Shown here: positions 42,808-53,417 of the stretch, in pieces
Numbering within the stretch: the stretch's first letter is position 1
Layout: every line of letters begins with the position of its first letter
Assembly: GCF_000719515.1 (NCBI RefSeq)
Contig: NZ_JOGR01000015.1
Location: 1 to 64,000 of the forward strand
Direction of reading: 5' to 3'
Length of the DNA stretch: 64,000 nt
Source of the DNA: Glycomyces sp. NRRL B-16210
GTDB lineage: Bacteria; Actinomycetota; Actinomycetes; Mycobacteriales; Micromonosporaceae
Notes under the pieces: model-generated
Databases searched by the model: none
Seen by the model: the letters and a program-made list of their open reading frames with translations, nothing else
What the model was told of the DNA's origin: nothing
Made by a program: the position numbers and the translations under genes

Positions 42808-44193
42808 TCAGAACTCCATGAGCTGGCGGGCAGCCTCGGCGACCGATCCCGACAGCGACGGGTAGATGGTGAAGGCCCGCGCGACCTGCTCGACGGTGAG
42901 GCGCTGCTCCACCGCGAGCGCGACCGGCGCGATGAGCTCGGAGGCCCGCGAGCCGACGATGACGCCGCCGGCGACGATGCCCGAGGAGTTCCACGCGAAG
43001 AGCTTCACGAAGCCCTCGGTGCGGTCGACCATCTTGGCGCGCGGGTTGGACGCGAACGGCAGGAGCACCGCGCGGCAGTCCACCTTCCGCGAGTCCACGT
43101 CGGCCTGGGTGACGCCGACCGAGGCGAGCTCGGGGTCGGTGAACACGTTCGCGGCCACGTGCGGGAGCTTGATGGGGCGCACGGCCTCGCCGAGGGCGTG
43201 CCAGATCGCGATGCGGCCCTGCATGGCCGCGACCGACGCCAGGGCGTGGACGCCGGTGACGTCGCCGGCGGCGTACACGCCGGGCACGTTGGTGCGGGAG
43301 ACCTTGTCCACGGGGATGAACCCGCGGTCGTCCACTTTGACGCCGTAGGCGTGGAGGCCGAGGTTGTCGGAGTTGGGGATCGAGCCGACGCAGATGAGGG
43401 CGTGGCTGCCCTCCACGACGGTGCCGTCGTCGAGTTCGACCTCGACGCCCGATTCGGTGCGGCGGGCGGCGGCGGCCCGGGAGTGGTTGCGCACGTCCAT
43501 GCCGCGGCGCACGAAGACGCGCCCGACGGTCTCGGCGGCCTCGGCGTCCTCGTGGGGCATGACGCGGTCGCGCGAGGAGATGAGGGTGACGTTCGATCCC
43601 ATCGCGAGGTAGGCGGAGGCGAACTCGGCGCCGGTGACGCCCGAGCCGACGACGATGAGGTGCTCGGGCAGCTCCTTGAGGTCGTAGAGCTGGCGCCAGG
43701 TGAGGATGCGCTCGCCGTCGACGGGGGCGGAGGTGAGGGTGCGGGGGGTGGCGCCGGTGGCGATGAGGACGACGTCGGCGTCGGCGTCGTAGGGCTCGCC
43801 TTCGAGCGGGACGACGTGGAGTTCGTGCACGTAGTTGTAGGCCTGGTCGACGCGGAGGGCGCCGCGCCCGTAGACGATCTCGACGCCGGCGTCGACGAGC
43901 TTCTGCGCGATGTCGGCCGACTGCTGGGTGGCGAGGCGGCGCACCCGGCCGTTGACGGCCCCGGGGTCGGCCGTGGCCTCCTTGGTGCCGATGCCGAGCT
44001 CGCTGGACTCGCGGATCTCGGTGAGGACGGCGGAGGCGGCGATGAAGGTCTTGGAAGGGACGCAGTCGGAGAGGACGCAGGCGCCGCCCGCCCCGGTGGC
44101 CTCGATGAGGGAGACCTCAGCGCCGAGCTGGGCCGCCACGAGGGCGGCCTCGTACCCGGCCGGGCCTCCGCCGATGATCGCTACTCGTGTCAC
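42808..44193 (-). CDS. lpdA: NAD(P)H quinone reductase / flavoprotein disulfide reductase, LpdA-like
   Basis: The 461-residue FAD protein has VTRVAIIGGGPAGYEAALVA (FAD), IVVGSGVTGAEFASAYLAMG (NAD(P)) and VYAAGDVTGVHALASVAAMQ. In GGACVLSDCVPSK both redox Cys of lipoamide dehydrogenase are present, whereas mycobacterial LpdA, as I recall, has one. The C-terminal interface motif has lost the His-Glu pair of lipoamide dehydrogenase (TIYPSLSGS instead of HAHPTLSE), so quinone rather than lipoamide reduction is likely. GTG 44193 has AAAGG upstream; the open frame to 45027 is the repeat region. Confidence 0.85.
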   Translation of the reverse strand: MTRVAIIGGGPAGYEAALVAAQLGAEVSLIEATGAGGACVLSDCVPSKTFIAASAVLTEIRESSELGIGTKEATADPGAVNGRVRRLATQQSADIAQKLVDAGVEIVYGRGALRVDQAYNYVHELHVVPLEGEPYDADADVVLIATGATPRTLTSAPVDGERILTWRQLYDLKELPEHLIVVGSGVTGAEFASAYLAMGSNVTLISSRDRVMPHEDAEAAETVGRVFVRRGMDVRNHSRAAAARRTESGVEVELDDGTVVEGSHALICVGSIPNSDNLGLHAYGVKVDDRGFIPVDKVSRTNVPGVYAAGDVTGVHALASVAAMQGRIAIWHALGEAVRPIKLPHVAANVFTDPELASVGVTQADVDSRKVDCRAVLLPFASNPRAKMVDRTEGFVKLFAWNSSGIVAGGVIVGSRASELIAPVALAVEQRLTVEQVARAFTIYPSLSGSVAEAARQLMEF

Positions 44194-44256
44194 GGGGCGC
44201 GCCTTTCGGTGTTCGGGATGCTTCAGTGCGGGCTGGTTTAAGGGTATCTTCGAGTC

Positions 44257-44700
44257 GTGCATCTCTATGCCGCGTATGGCTCGAATCTCGACCCCGCACG
44301 CATGCGTGCGACCTGCCCGCGCTCGCCGTTGGTGGGCACGGGCTGGCTGGAGGGCTGGCGACTGACGTTCGCCGGCGCTGACCTGGGCTGGGAGTCGGCG
44401 GTCGCGACCGTCGTCGAGGCCCCCGGCGAACGGGTCTTCGTGTCGCTCTACGACCTCGACCCGGCCGACCGCCAAGTGCTCGACGAGCTGGAGGGCCTGA
44501 ACTCGGGGCTCTACCGGAGGATGAACACGCAGGCGGCGACGCTGGAGGCGAACCGCCAAGTGTGGCTGTACGTCTTCGACGGCTTCGAGGGCGGGCTGCC
44601 GAGCCAGTGGTACCTCGACGAGATCATGCGTGCGGCCGAAGCCGGTGGCGCGCCGCAGGATTACGTGGAAGCCCTGCGCAAGCGCCCCACCGCCGAATAG
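44257..44700 (+). CDS. Gamma-glutamylcyclotransferase/AIG2-like protein
   Basis: The 147-residue protein has HLYAAYGSNLDPARMR (the YGSNL substrate-binding loop) and LDELEGLNSGLYRR, the Glu-containing region of the GGCT fold. It may act on gamma-glutamyl compounds. It is divergent from the LpdA-like gene, as is Rv3304 in the mycobacterial neighbourhood that I recall. Start GTG 44257. Confidence 0.78.
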   Translation: MHLYAAYGSNLDPARMRATCPRSPLVGTGWLEGWRLTFAGADLGWESAVATVVEAPGERVFVSLYDLDPADRQVLDELEGLNSGLYRRMNTQAATLEANRQVWLYVFDGFEGGLPSQWYLDEIMRAAEAGGAPQDYVEALRKRPTAE

Positions 44701-44763
44701 CGACGGTCGCAGACCGGAGGCGCTGAGACAGTCGGCGGCACTGCGACACGTAGGCGGCGCTGC

Positions 44764-45033
44764 AAAGACGCACCACGCGAACGGTGCGAGAGCCGAACGA
44801 CATGCGGCACGGGCGGTCCCGACGCCGGGCCACGCACCGTACTCGCGGTGCAGAAACCGAGCGACGCGCCTGCCCCTGCGGCAACGGACCACGCTGGGCG
44901 ACGCACCCCACTCGCGGTGTTGAGGCCGAGCGACGCGCCTGACCCTGGAGCAACGCACCACACTGGGCGACGCATCGCACTCGCGGTGCTGAGGCCGAGC
45001 GACACGCCTGACCCTGCGGCAACGCACCTGCGC
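44764..45033. repeat. 69-bp imperfect tandem repeat
   Basis: Three copies begin at 44827, 44896 and 44965 with a period of exactly 69 bases (core GGGCGACGCACC, then ACTCGCGGTG, then GCCGAGCGACGCGCCTG). A degenerate fourth copy precedes them from about 44764. Copies differ at scattered positions. Function unknown. Confidence 0.85.
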
Positions 45034-45251
45034 TGAGTCCCGTGTCGGCGGAATCCCGTGTCGGGCGCGTTCGACGCGCTTCCGGTTCAGCGGCGCCCTG
45101 TGGACGCGCTGGGTCCTTCTGCGGCAGCGCTATTCGCGACCTGGCCTCATGTCAAGGGCCCGTGTCGGTCCTGCGCGCTACGGTCGTGTCGGGGTGCTTG
45201 CGATGTCCGATTTGCCCGGACACTCCGTTCACGTTTTTTCTTCCCCGCTTC

Positions 45252-45292
45252 ACGGTTGCGGGGGAGGCGCTTCGCGCCTCCCCCGCAACCGT
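45252..45292. terminator. Hairpin with TTCG-type loop
   Basis: An 18-bp stem closing a CTTCG loop lies 11 bases beyond the amidohydrolase stop (minus strand). There is a T-run on the plus-strand left side, but none following on the minus strand. Confidence 0.65.
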
Positions 45293-45302
45293 TCGCCGAA
45301 GC

Positions 45303-46493
45303 TCAGAACGCCGGGTTCACCGAAGCGGCCAGGACCGTGTGGGTCATGACGCGGACGCCGTGCCCGAGGGCGCGCTCGTCGATGTCGAAGTTGCCCTGGT
45401 GGATGTCGAGGCGCTCACCGGGGCGGCCGACGCCGAGGCGCGCCATCGCCCCGGGCACCTGCTCCAGGTAGTACGCGAAGTCCTCGCCGCCCATGGACAT
45501 CGGCGCCTCGGCCACGGCGCCCTCGCCGAGCGCGGCGGCCGTCGCGCCGGCGAGCATCGCCGACGCGGAGCGGTCGTTGACCACCGGCGGCACGCCGCGG
45601 CGGTACTCGATCTCGCATTCGACGCCGGAGGCGCGGGCCACCGACCGCGTCACCTCCTGCACCAGGTCCGGGATCATCTCCCAGGTCTCGCGCCCGTGCA
45701 CGCGCACCGTGGCGCGCGCGAGCGCCTCCTGCGGGATCGCGTTCGCGGCCTCCCCGGCCTGCACCGCCCCGAAGACGATCGCGACCGACTGCCTCGGGTC
45801 CAGGCGCCGGTTCACCAGCGCGGGCACGTCGACCACGACGCGCCCGATGGCGGTCACCAGGTCGGAGGTCAGGTGCGGGCGGGAGGTGTGCCCGCCGCGG
45901 CCCTGCATGCGGACCTCCATCACGTCGCACGCGGCCGTGAGCGGCCCGTTTCGCACGCCGACCTGCCCGACCTCGAACTGCGGGTCGCAGTGGAACGCGA
46001 AGATCGCGTCGACGCCGGTGAGCGCCCCGTACTTGATCATCGTGGGCGCGCCCGAGGGGAACTGCTCCTCGGACGGCTGGAAGACCAGGCGGAAGCGCCC
46101 CGGCAGGCCCTCGCGGCGTTCGAGGTCGGCGAGGACGCGGCCGACGCCGAGGAGCATCGCGGTGTGGGCGTCGTGCCCGCACGCGTGGCACACCCCGTCG
46201 ACCGTGGAGCGGTACGGGACCGGCTTCGGGTCGTGGATCGGGAGGGCGTCCATGTCGGCGCGGATCGCGATGATCCGGTCACCGGTGCCGATGTCGCAGG
46301 TCAGGCCCGTTCCGTCGGGGATGAGGCGCGGCTGGAGGCCCGCTTCGACCAGGCGCGCGGCCACGAAGTCCGCGGTGTCGTGCTCTTGGCGCGACAGGCG
46401 CGGGTTGGCGTGGATGTGGCGCCTGACGGCGACGATCTCCTCCTCGTGCGCTGCGAGCCAGCCGTCGAGGAAATCGGGCAGCGATGTGGGCAT
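45303..46493 (-). CDS. M20D family amidohydrolase
   Basis: The 396-residue metallohydrolase cleaves N-acyl or N-carbamoyl amino acids or related amides. Metal-binding motifs: CHACGHDAHTAML, FQPSEEQFPSG and GGEDFAYYLEQVPG; a dimerisation insert GRGGHTSRPHLTSDLV is also typical. The gene order with LpdA, AIG2, phosphosugar mutase and upp matches mycobacterial amiA1. The frame is open back to 46826, with ATGs at 46508, 46637 and 46670; I chose 46493, where homology starts, so an N-terminal extension is possible. Confidence 0.88.
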   Translation of the reverse strand: MPTSLPDFLDGWLAAHEEEIVAVRRHIHANPRLSRQEHDTADFVAARLVEAGLQPRLIPDGTGLTCDIGTGDRIIAIRADMDALPIHDPKPVPYRSTVDGVCHACGHDAHTAMLLGVGRVLADLERREGLPGRFRLVFQPSEEQFPSGAPTMIKYGALTGVDAIFAFHCDPQFEVGQVGVRNGPLTAACDVMEVRMQGRGGHTSRPHLTSDLVTAIGRVVVDVPALVNRRLDPRQSVAIVFGAVQAGEAANAIPQEALARATVRVHGRETWEMIPDLVQEVTRSVARASGVECEIEYRRGVPPVVNDRSASAMLAGATAAALGEGAVAEAPMSMGGEDFAYYLEQVPGAMARLGVGRPGERLDIHQGNFDIDERALGHGVRVMTHTVLAASVNPAF

Positions 46494-47063
46494 GGCCTGC
46501 GGCTCCATTGCGGTCTGGCCGGATGCTGTGTCTCCAACAGCCTTATCGAGAGTGGGCAGTGCGGCCGGTACCACGAGACACGATTCGGGCGCGATCGCAC
46601 TCGGCAGCGGCTCATTGGATTTCGTGGCGGTACCCATCTCGACGACTTTCTCCGCAGTGAGCGTGTACATTTCTTCGCGCCTCGCAATTCGCGTTCGAGG
46701 ATCAAAGCCAATGGAAGGCGATTGGGCAAGCTTAATCCGATCGCACTCCGTTGCGGTCAGCGCCGTGATCTGCGACGCCCGCCGTCCGAACCCGGGCGGG
46801 ACCAGCTTTTGGTCCGCGAATCGCACCGAGGCTTTTCCCGCCCATGGGTCACGGCCGCACGACCGGCGGTTACGGCCTCGCGGCCGAACCCGCCGTCATG
46901 AGGCATAACGCTTGCCAGAGCGATAAGTTACGGCCGAAACCCGATTTTTCGACCGGACCGCGTTCTGTTCGCGATTGGTGACGCTCCCGTCGAACAGTGT
47001 TTACCCGCTGACCGAATGCGGCGACAGACGCCTTGTGCGCTTCGCCTCTCGGTGACCATTCGG
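46494..47063. other. Intergenic region before amidohydrolase
   Basis: No gene is supported. The part nearest the amidohydrolase may still be coding if a more distal start is used (open to 46826). The rest, from 46830, is a leader with no clear feature except the small hairpin at its right end. Confidence 0.55.

Positions 47064-47068
<5 letters not shown>
47051..47068. terminator. Small hairpin at mutase stop
   Basis: GGTGACC-ATTC-GGTCACC overlaps the mutase stop codon. It is short (7 bp) and no U-run follows. Confidence 0.35.
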
Positions 47069-48650
<1,582 letters not shown>

Positions 48651-48833
48651 GGCTGCCATCCTAGGTGTTGAACTGCGTCTTCGGGTAGTCCAGGTGGTCT
48701 CGTCGAGGGCGCCGCCGAGCCCCGGGGCCGAGACCGCTTACGTCGTCGTCCGTGACCTGTTACGCATCCCCGGTTCCACACCTGTGGCCGGGACGCGGCA
48801 GACTAGTGGGGATCCTTCGCGAGGAGTGGCGGT

Positions 48834-50843
48834 ATGACGTACTCATCTGACTACGGTCGCGGTGGTCCCGGCGCGTATGAGGACCCCCGCCCCGGCGCGG
48901 TGCCGACTCCGCGCAGTTCGCCTGAGGCCCCAGGGGCCCAGGGACATTACGGTTCAGGGTACGGCTCCGAGCCCGCCGGGGGCGATCCGCATCCCTCGTT
49001 CGGCGCGAGGTTCGCCGGGTCCGATCCGCACCCGGGCGCCTACGGGCGCGGCTACGAGACCTCCTCGGCGTACGACGCCGCGGCGGGCCCCTCGGGGGCG
49101 TACAACCGCTCCCCCTACGGCGGGGACTCGTACGGCGACTCCTCGTACCGGCACAGCTCCTCCTACGGCAATTACGGCAACCTCGGGCAGAGCTTCGCGG
49201 TCGGCGAGGACCAGGGGCAGCGCCCGTTCGGGCCGGGGGCCGGGGCCAACCGGGCCGGTCCCGGCGACCTGGTCGCCGAGCGGTACCAGCTGGTGGACCT
49301 GGTCGGCAAGGGCGGCAACGGCTCGGTGTGGCGCGCGACGGACATGGTGCTGCGCCGGGAGGTGGCCCTCAAAGAGGTGTTCCTGCCGCCGGACCTGCCG
49401 CCGCAGGAGCGCGCCCAGCTCATCGACCGCTCGCGCCGGGAGGCGCAGATCGCGGCGGGGCTCTCGCATCCGGCGGTCATCCGCGTGTTCGACGTGGTCG
49501 AGCACCTGGGGCTGCCGTGGATCGTCATGGAGCTGCTCCAGGCGCGGAGCCTGGCGGAGATCCTGACGCAGGACGGGCCGCTCCAGCCGCGCGTGGCCGC
49601 GAAGATCGGCCTGGCGCTGGTCGGGGCGTTGCAGGCGGCGCACGACGCGGGGATCATCCACCGGGACGTCAAGCCCGGCAACGTGCTCATCTCGACCGAC
49701 GGGCGCTGCGTCCTGTCGGATTTCGGCGCCGCCCAGATGCACCAGGTCTCGGGCGGGACGACCCCGGGCAAGGTCCTGGGCTCGGCGCACTACATCGCGC
49801 CCGAGCGGGCGGTCGGACATCCGGCCGAACCCGCCAGCGACGTGTTCAGCCTCGGCGTGACCCTGTACGCGGCGGTCGAGGGGCGGCCGCCGTTCGACCG
49901 GGGCGACGCGGTCTCGACGATGCGCGCGGTCGTGCAGGAGCCGCCGGAGAACCCGCGGCACGCCGGGCTGCTGACGCCGCTGCTCGGCGGGATGCTCGCG
50001 AAGGACCCCCAGCAGCGCGCCTCGCTTCCCGAAGTGCGCCAAGAACTCTCGTCGCTGCTCGCCGGTCCGCTGGGTGGCACCGGCGGCATGCAGCAGTACC
50101 GGGGCGGCAGCCCTTCGGCGGCGCACCAGGAGGTCTCGCCGCCGCGAACGGGCGCGCGCCCGCGCGTGGACGAACCCGAGCCTGAGCCGGAGACGAACCG
50201 CTGGAAGTCCGGGTCGGCCATCGCCATCTGCGTGCTGCTCGTGCTCGTGCTCGGCTGGGGCGTCTACAAGTGGCAGTTCTCCGGCGACGGCGGCGAGGCC
50301 GGCGGGGAGGACCCGACCCTGGCCGAGGAGACCACCGGCGAGGAGGACCCGCCCGACGGCGGCGGGGACGACGGCGGCGAGGATGAGAGCAGCGCCCCGT
50401 TCGAGACCGCGACGTACAGCGGCAGCGGCTTCAGCGTGAACCACCCCGCCGACTGGCCCGAGGGCATGGCCGGCGACGACTACGTCTCGTTCTACAACCC
50501 GCAGGACGAGACCCAGTGGGTGCGGTTCTACGGCGGCTCCGACCGCGGCGCGGGCAACCCCGAGGGCTACCTGGGCGACTACTGGAACGGGCTGCCGGGC
50601 GAGATGACCGACCTGGTCCAGGTACGGCTCGAGGACGTCGTGATCGGCGGCCTCAGCGGCACGGTCCTGGAGTACACCGGGACGAACCTCGACGACGTCG
50701 GGGCCGAGCGGCACTCGATCTGGGCCATCGTGGACGCCGGGGACGGGACGACTTTCGGGATCTTCATCTCAGGGGACGCCGACGCCTGGGAGCTGTCGCA
50801 GCAGGTCTACCAGGAGGCCGTGGCCTCGTTCCAGACCGGCTGA
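48834..50843 (+). CDS. Receptor-type Ser/Thr protein kinase
   Basis: The 669-residue protein has a Gly/Tyr/Ser-rich disordered N-terminus (1-145), a Hanks kinase domain (about 149-405) with VGKGGNGSVWRA, VALKEV, HRDVKPGN and SDFGAA, a Pro/Glu-rich linker and a single transmembrane helix near 463-482 (AIAICVLLVLVLGWGVYKW). The extracellular part begins acidic and Gly-rich, then a beta-rich domain of about 150 residues (SGSGFSVNHPADWPEGM onward) that could sense a ligand. GAGGAG precedes ATG 48834. Confidence 0.9.
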   Translation: MTYSSDYGRGGPGAYEDPRPGAVPTPRSSPEAPGAQGHYGSGYGSEPAGGDPHPSFGARFAGSDPHPGAYGRGYETSSAYDAAAGPSGAYNRSPYGGDSYGDSSYRHSSSYGNYGNLGQSFAVGEDQGQRPFGPGAGANRAGPGDLVAERYQLVDLVGKGGNGSVWRATDMVLRREVALKEVFLPPDLPPQERAQLIDRSRREAQIAAGLSHPAVIRVFDVVEHLGLPWIVMELLQARSLAEILTQDGPLQPRVAAKIGLALVGALQAAHDAGIIHRDVKPGNVLISTDGRCVLSDFGAAQMHQVSGGTTPGKVLGSAHYIAPERAVGHPAEPASDVFSLGVTLYAAVEGRPPFDRGDAVSTMRAVVQEPPENPRHAGLLTPLLGGMLAKDPQQRASLPEVRQELSSLLAGPLGGTGGMQQYRGGSPSAAHQEVSPPRTGARPRVDEPEPEPETNRWKSGSAIAICVLLVLVLGWGVYKWQFSGDGGEAGGEDPTLAEETTGEEDPPDGGGDDGGEDESSAPFETATYSGSGFSVNHPADWPEGMAGDDYVSFYNPQDETQWVRFYGGSDRGAGNPEGYLGDYWNGLPGEMTDLVQVRLEDVVIGGLSGTVLEYTGTNLDDVGAERHSIWAIVDAGDGTTFGIFISGDADAWELSQQVYQEAVASFQTG

Positions 50844-50899
50844 GGCCACACGGCCCGCAAGAGCGGTCCGCGTGGCGGCGGATATGCGACCATTTCCCC

Positions 50900-52558
50900 A
50901 TGACGGACGCGACCAATCTGGATGCACTGCGCGCCACGGCGCTCCAGTGGATCACCGACGACCCCGACAAGGCCGCCCGCGACGAGCTGTACCGGATGCT
51001 CGACGCGCTCCCCGGTTCGGCCGACGACCTGGCCGACCGCTTCGCCGGGCGGCTCAAGTTCGGCACCGCGGGACTGCGCGGGCCGCTGCGCGCGGGCCCG
51101 AACGGGATGAACCTCGCGGTCGTGCGCGCGGCCGCGGCGGGACTGGCGAACTGGCTCGACGCCAAGGGCGCGACCGGCCCGGTCGTCATCGGCTACGACG
51201 CGCGGCACGGCAGCCACGACTTCGCCGTCGAGACCGCGCGGGTCGTCACCGGTTCGGGGCGGCGGGCGCTGCTCATGCCCGGGCCGCTGCCGACCCCGGT
51301 GACCGCGTACGCGGTCACGAAGCTCGACGGCGCGGCGGCGGTCCAGGTGACCGCGAGCCACAATCCGCCGCAGGACAACGGCTACAAGGTGTACCTGGGG
51401 CGCGAGCTCGGCGGCGACCTGGGCGCGGGCGCGCAGATCGTCCCGCCGGCGGACACCGAGATCGAGGCGGCGATCGAGGCGCTCGGGCCGCTCTCGGAGG
51501 TCCCGCTGGGCGACGAGGGCGAGGTGCTCGACGAGTCGGTCCTGGAGTCGTACCTGGCGGCGATCGCCTCGGTGGTCGACCCGGACGACCCCAAGCGGCT
51601 CGCCTCGGTGGCGACCCCGATGCACGGCGTCGGCGGGCGGACCCTGGTCAAAGCGATGGAGCGGGCCGGGTTCCCGGCGCCGACCCTGGTGCCCGAGCAG
51701 GCCGACCCGGACGCGGACTTCCCGACCGTGTCGTTCCCGAACCCCGAGGAGCCGGGGGCGATCGACCTCTTGAAGGCGCTCGCGGCCGAGGAGGGCGCGG
51801 ACGTGGCGATCGCGCTGGACCCGGACGCGGACCGTTGCTCGGTGGCCGTGCCGGTCGGCGACGGCTCGTGGCGCCAGCTCACCGGCAACGAGGTGGGCGT
51901 GCTCCTGGCCGACCACTGGATGCGCAAGGGCCACAAAGGGAAGTACGCGACGACGATCGTCTCCACGACGCAGCTCAAGGCGATGTGCGACAAGCGCGGG
52001 TTCGCGTACGACGAGACGCTGACGGGCTTCAAGTGGCTCGCGCGGGCCGGGGCGGACCTCGCGTTCGCGTTCGAGGAGGCGCTGGGCTACTGCGTCGCGC
52101 CGGAGTTCCTGCGCGACAAGGACGGCATCTCGGCGGCGCTCGTCGTCAGCGAGATCGCGGCGGGCCAGGCCGCGCGGATGGCGACATTGCAGGACCGGCT
52201 CGACGAGCTCGCCGAGGAGTTCGGGGTGTACGAGACCGGGCAGCTGTCGATCCGGGTGGAGGACCTGTCCGAGATCGACGCGTGCATGAAGCGCCTGCGG
52301 GCGCACCGGCCGACGAGCCTGCTGGACGAGCCGGTGACCGATTACCTGGACCGGCTGCCGGACGCGGACGTCGTGACGATCACGACCGCGAACGCGAGGG
52401 TGGTGGCCCGCCCGAGCGGCACGGAGCCGAAGCTGAAGGCGTACCTGGAAGTCCGGGAGGACGTCGGAGGCGACCTCCAAGGCGCCAGGGAGAGGGCCCG
52501 AGCAGGCGTCGAGGCCCTGAAGGCCGAGATGGCGGCGGTCCTGGGCGTCCCCCACTAA
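50900..52558 (+). CDS. Phosphoglucomutase/phosphomannomutase family
   Basis: The 552-residue alpha-D-phosphohexomutase has QVTASHNPPQDNGYKVYLGR (phosphoserine), ALDPDADRCSVAVP (metal loop), TGFKWLARAGADLAFAFEEA (sugar loop) and RPSGTEPKLKAYLEV (phosphate site). It matches the pmmB/manB-type protein next to upp in mycobacteria. It may interconvert hexose or pentose phosphates, and a link to deoC suggests phosphodeoxyribomutase activity, which is inference. Confidence 0.9.
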   Translation: MTDATNLDALRATALQWITDDPDKAARDELYRMLDALPGSADDLADRFAGRLKFGTAGLRGPLRAGPNGMNLAVVRAAAAGLANWLDAKGATGPVVIGYDARHGSHDFAVETARVVTGSGRRALLMPGPLPTPVTAYAVTKLDGAAAVQVTASHNPPQDNGYKVYLGRELGGDLGAGAQIVPPADTEIEAAIEALGPLSEVPLGDEGEVLDESVLESYLAAIASVVDPDDPKRLASVATPMHGVGGRTLVKAMERAGFPAPTLVPEQADPDADFPTVSFPNPEEPGAIDLLKALAAEEGADVAIALDPDADRCSVAVPVGDGSWRQLTGNEVGVLLADHWMRKGHKGKYATTIVSTTQLKAMCDKRGFAYDETLTGFKWLARAGADLAFAFEEALGYCVAPEFLRDKDGISAALVVSEIAAGQAARMATLQDRLDELAEEFGVYETGQLSIRVEDLSEIDACMKRLRAHRPTSLLDEPVTDYLDRLPDADVVTITTANARVVARPSGTEPKLKAYLEVREDVGGDLQGARERARAGVEALKAEMAAVLGVPH

Positions 52559-52571
52559 ACGAATAGACGTG

Positions 52572-52606
52572 AAGGGGGGCCGAGCGCTGCGCGCCCGGCC
52601 CCCCTT
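52572..52606. terminator. Bidirectional hairpin
   Basis: An 11-bp stem AAGGGGGGCCG/CGGCCCCCCTT lies between the convergent mutase and upp genes, ending in TT. Confidence 0.7.
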
Positions 52607-52615
52607 GCGTCTGGG

Positions 52616-53248
52616 TCAGAAGCGGCGGTAGGCGCCGAACTGGCGGTCTCCCGCGTCGCCCAGACCGGGGACGATGTAGGCCTTGTCGTTGAGTTCGGGG
52701 TCCACCGCGGCGGTGGTCATCTTCATGGCGATGCCCGAAGCGGCGAGCTTCTCGATGCCGTCCGGGGCGCACAGGACGCTGATGAGGTCGATGTCGGTGC
52801 ATCCGCGATCGGCGATCATCTCGCAGCAGCGCAGCAGCGAACCGCCCGTGGCGACCATCGGATCGAGCACGATCACGTGGCGTCCGGCCAGGTCGTCGGG
52901 CAGGGACTCCATGTACGCGTACGGCTCGTGCGTCTCCTCGTCGCGGGCCAGACCCACGAAGCCCATCGAGGCGTCCGGGATCATCGACTGGGCCGCGTCG
53001 GCCATGCCGAGCCCGGCGCGCAGCACCGGGACGAGCACCGGCGGGTTCCCGAGCCGGAAGCCCTTGGCGGGGGCGACCGGGGTCCGGATCTCGTATTCGG
53101 TCACGGCCACGTCGCGCGTGGCCTCGTAGACGAGCATCACAGTGAGCTCGTGCAGGGCAGCCCGGAACCTAGGTGAGTCCGAGCGCTCGTCCCGCATGGC
53201 GGTGAGCCGTTCAGCGGCGAGCGGGTGTTCGACGATCTTGACATCCAC
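52616..53248 (-). CDS. upp: Uracil phosphoribosyltransferase
   Basis: Salvages uracil with PRPP to UMP. The 210-residue protein has VPVLRAGLGMADAAQSMIPD, the PRPP loop VIVLDPMVATGGSLL and the uracil-binding GLGDAGDRQFGAYRRF end. GTG 53248 has GGGA 5 bases upstream and opens directly on VDVKIVEHPL, the family's N-terminus; the frame to 53605 overlaps deoC and is antisense. It diverges from deoC. Confidence 0.94.
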   Translation of the reverse strand: MDVKIVEHPLAAERLTAMRDERSDSPRFRAALHELTVMLVYEATRDVAVTEYEIRTPVAPAKGFRLGNPPVLVPVLRAGLGMADAAQSMIPDASMGFVGLARDEETHEPYAYMESLPDDLAGRHVIVLDPMVATGGSLLRCCEMIADRGCTDIDLISVLCAPDGIEKLAASGIAMKMTTAAVDPELNDKAYIVPGLGDAGDRQFGAYRRF

Positions 53249-53417
53249 GGTTCCCAACCTTAGGCCGTGTCCGGGGCCCTCGGGCGGGTCGGTGTCCGAG
53301 GCCTCGAACGCCGCCTGACGCCCGGTCCGCCACGCTAATGTGAGCTGGTCGCCACTCGCGCGTCGACGCGGCCCCGGTCGCGCCTGAGCATCGCACGGAT
53401 ACGGATACCATCGGGTC

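Larger units (their letters stand above)
44701..45302. other. Gene-poor region with tandem repeat
   Basis: No gene is supported in these 602 bases. Open frames exist on both strands across 44764-45033, but they come from the 69-bp repeat (a multiple of three) and the GC bias, and none carries a plausible protein. The right part holds the hairpin after the amidohydrolase gene. Confidence 0.65.

Noticed and set aside
44194..45027. N-terminal extension of the LpdA-like gene
   Set aside because: The frame stays open only because it crosses the 69-bp repeat, a multiple of three. The Rossmann start at 44193 with a ribosome site explains the protein, and the repeat translates to a nonsense Arg/Val/His pattern.
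44764..45033. CRISPR array
   Set aside because: Units are contiguous 69-bp copies without spacers, and the copies diverge gradually; no cas genes are present.
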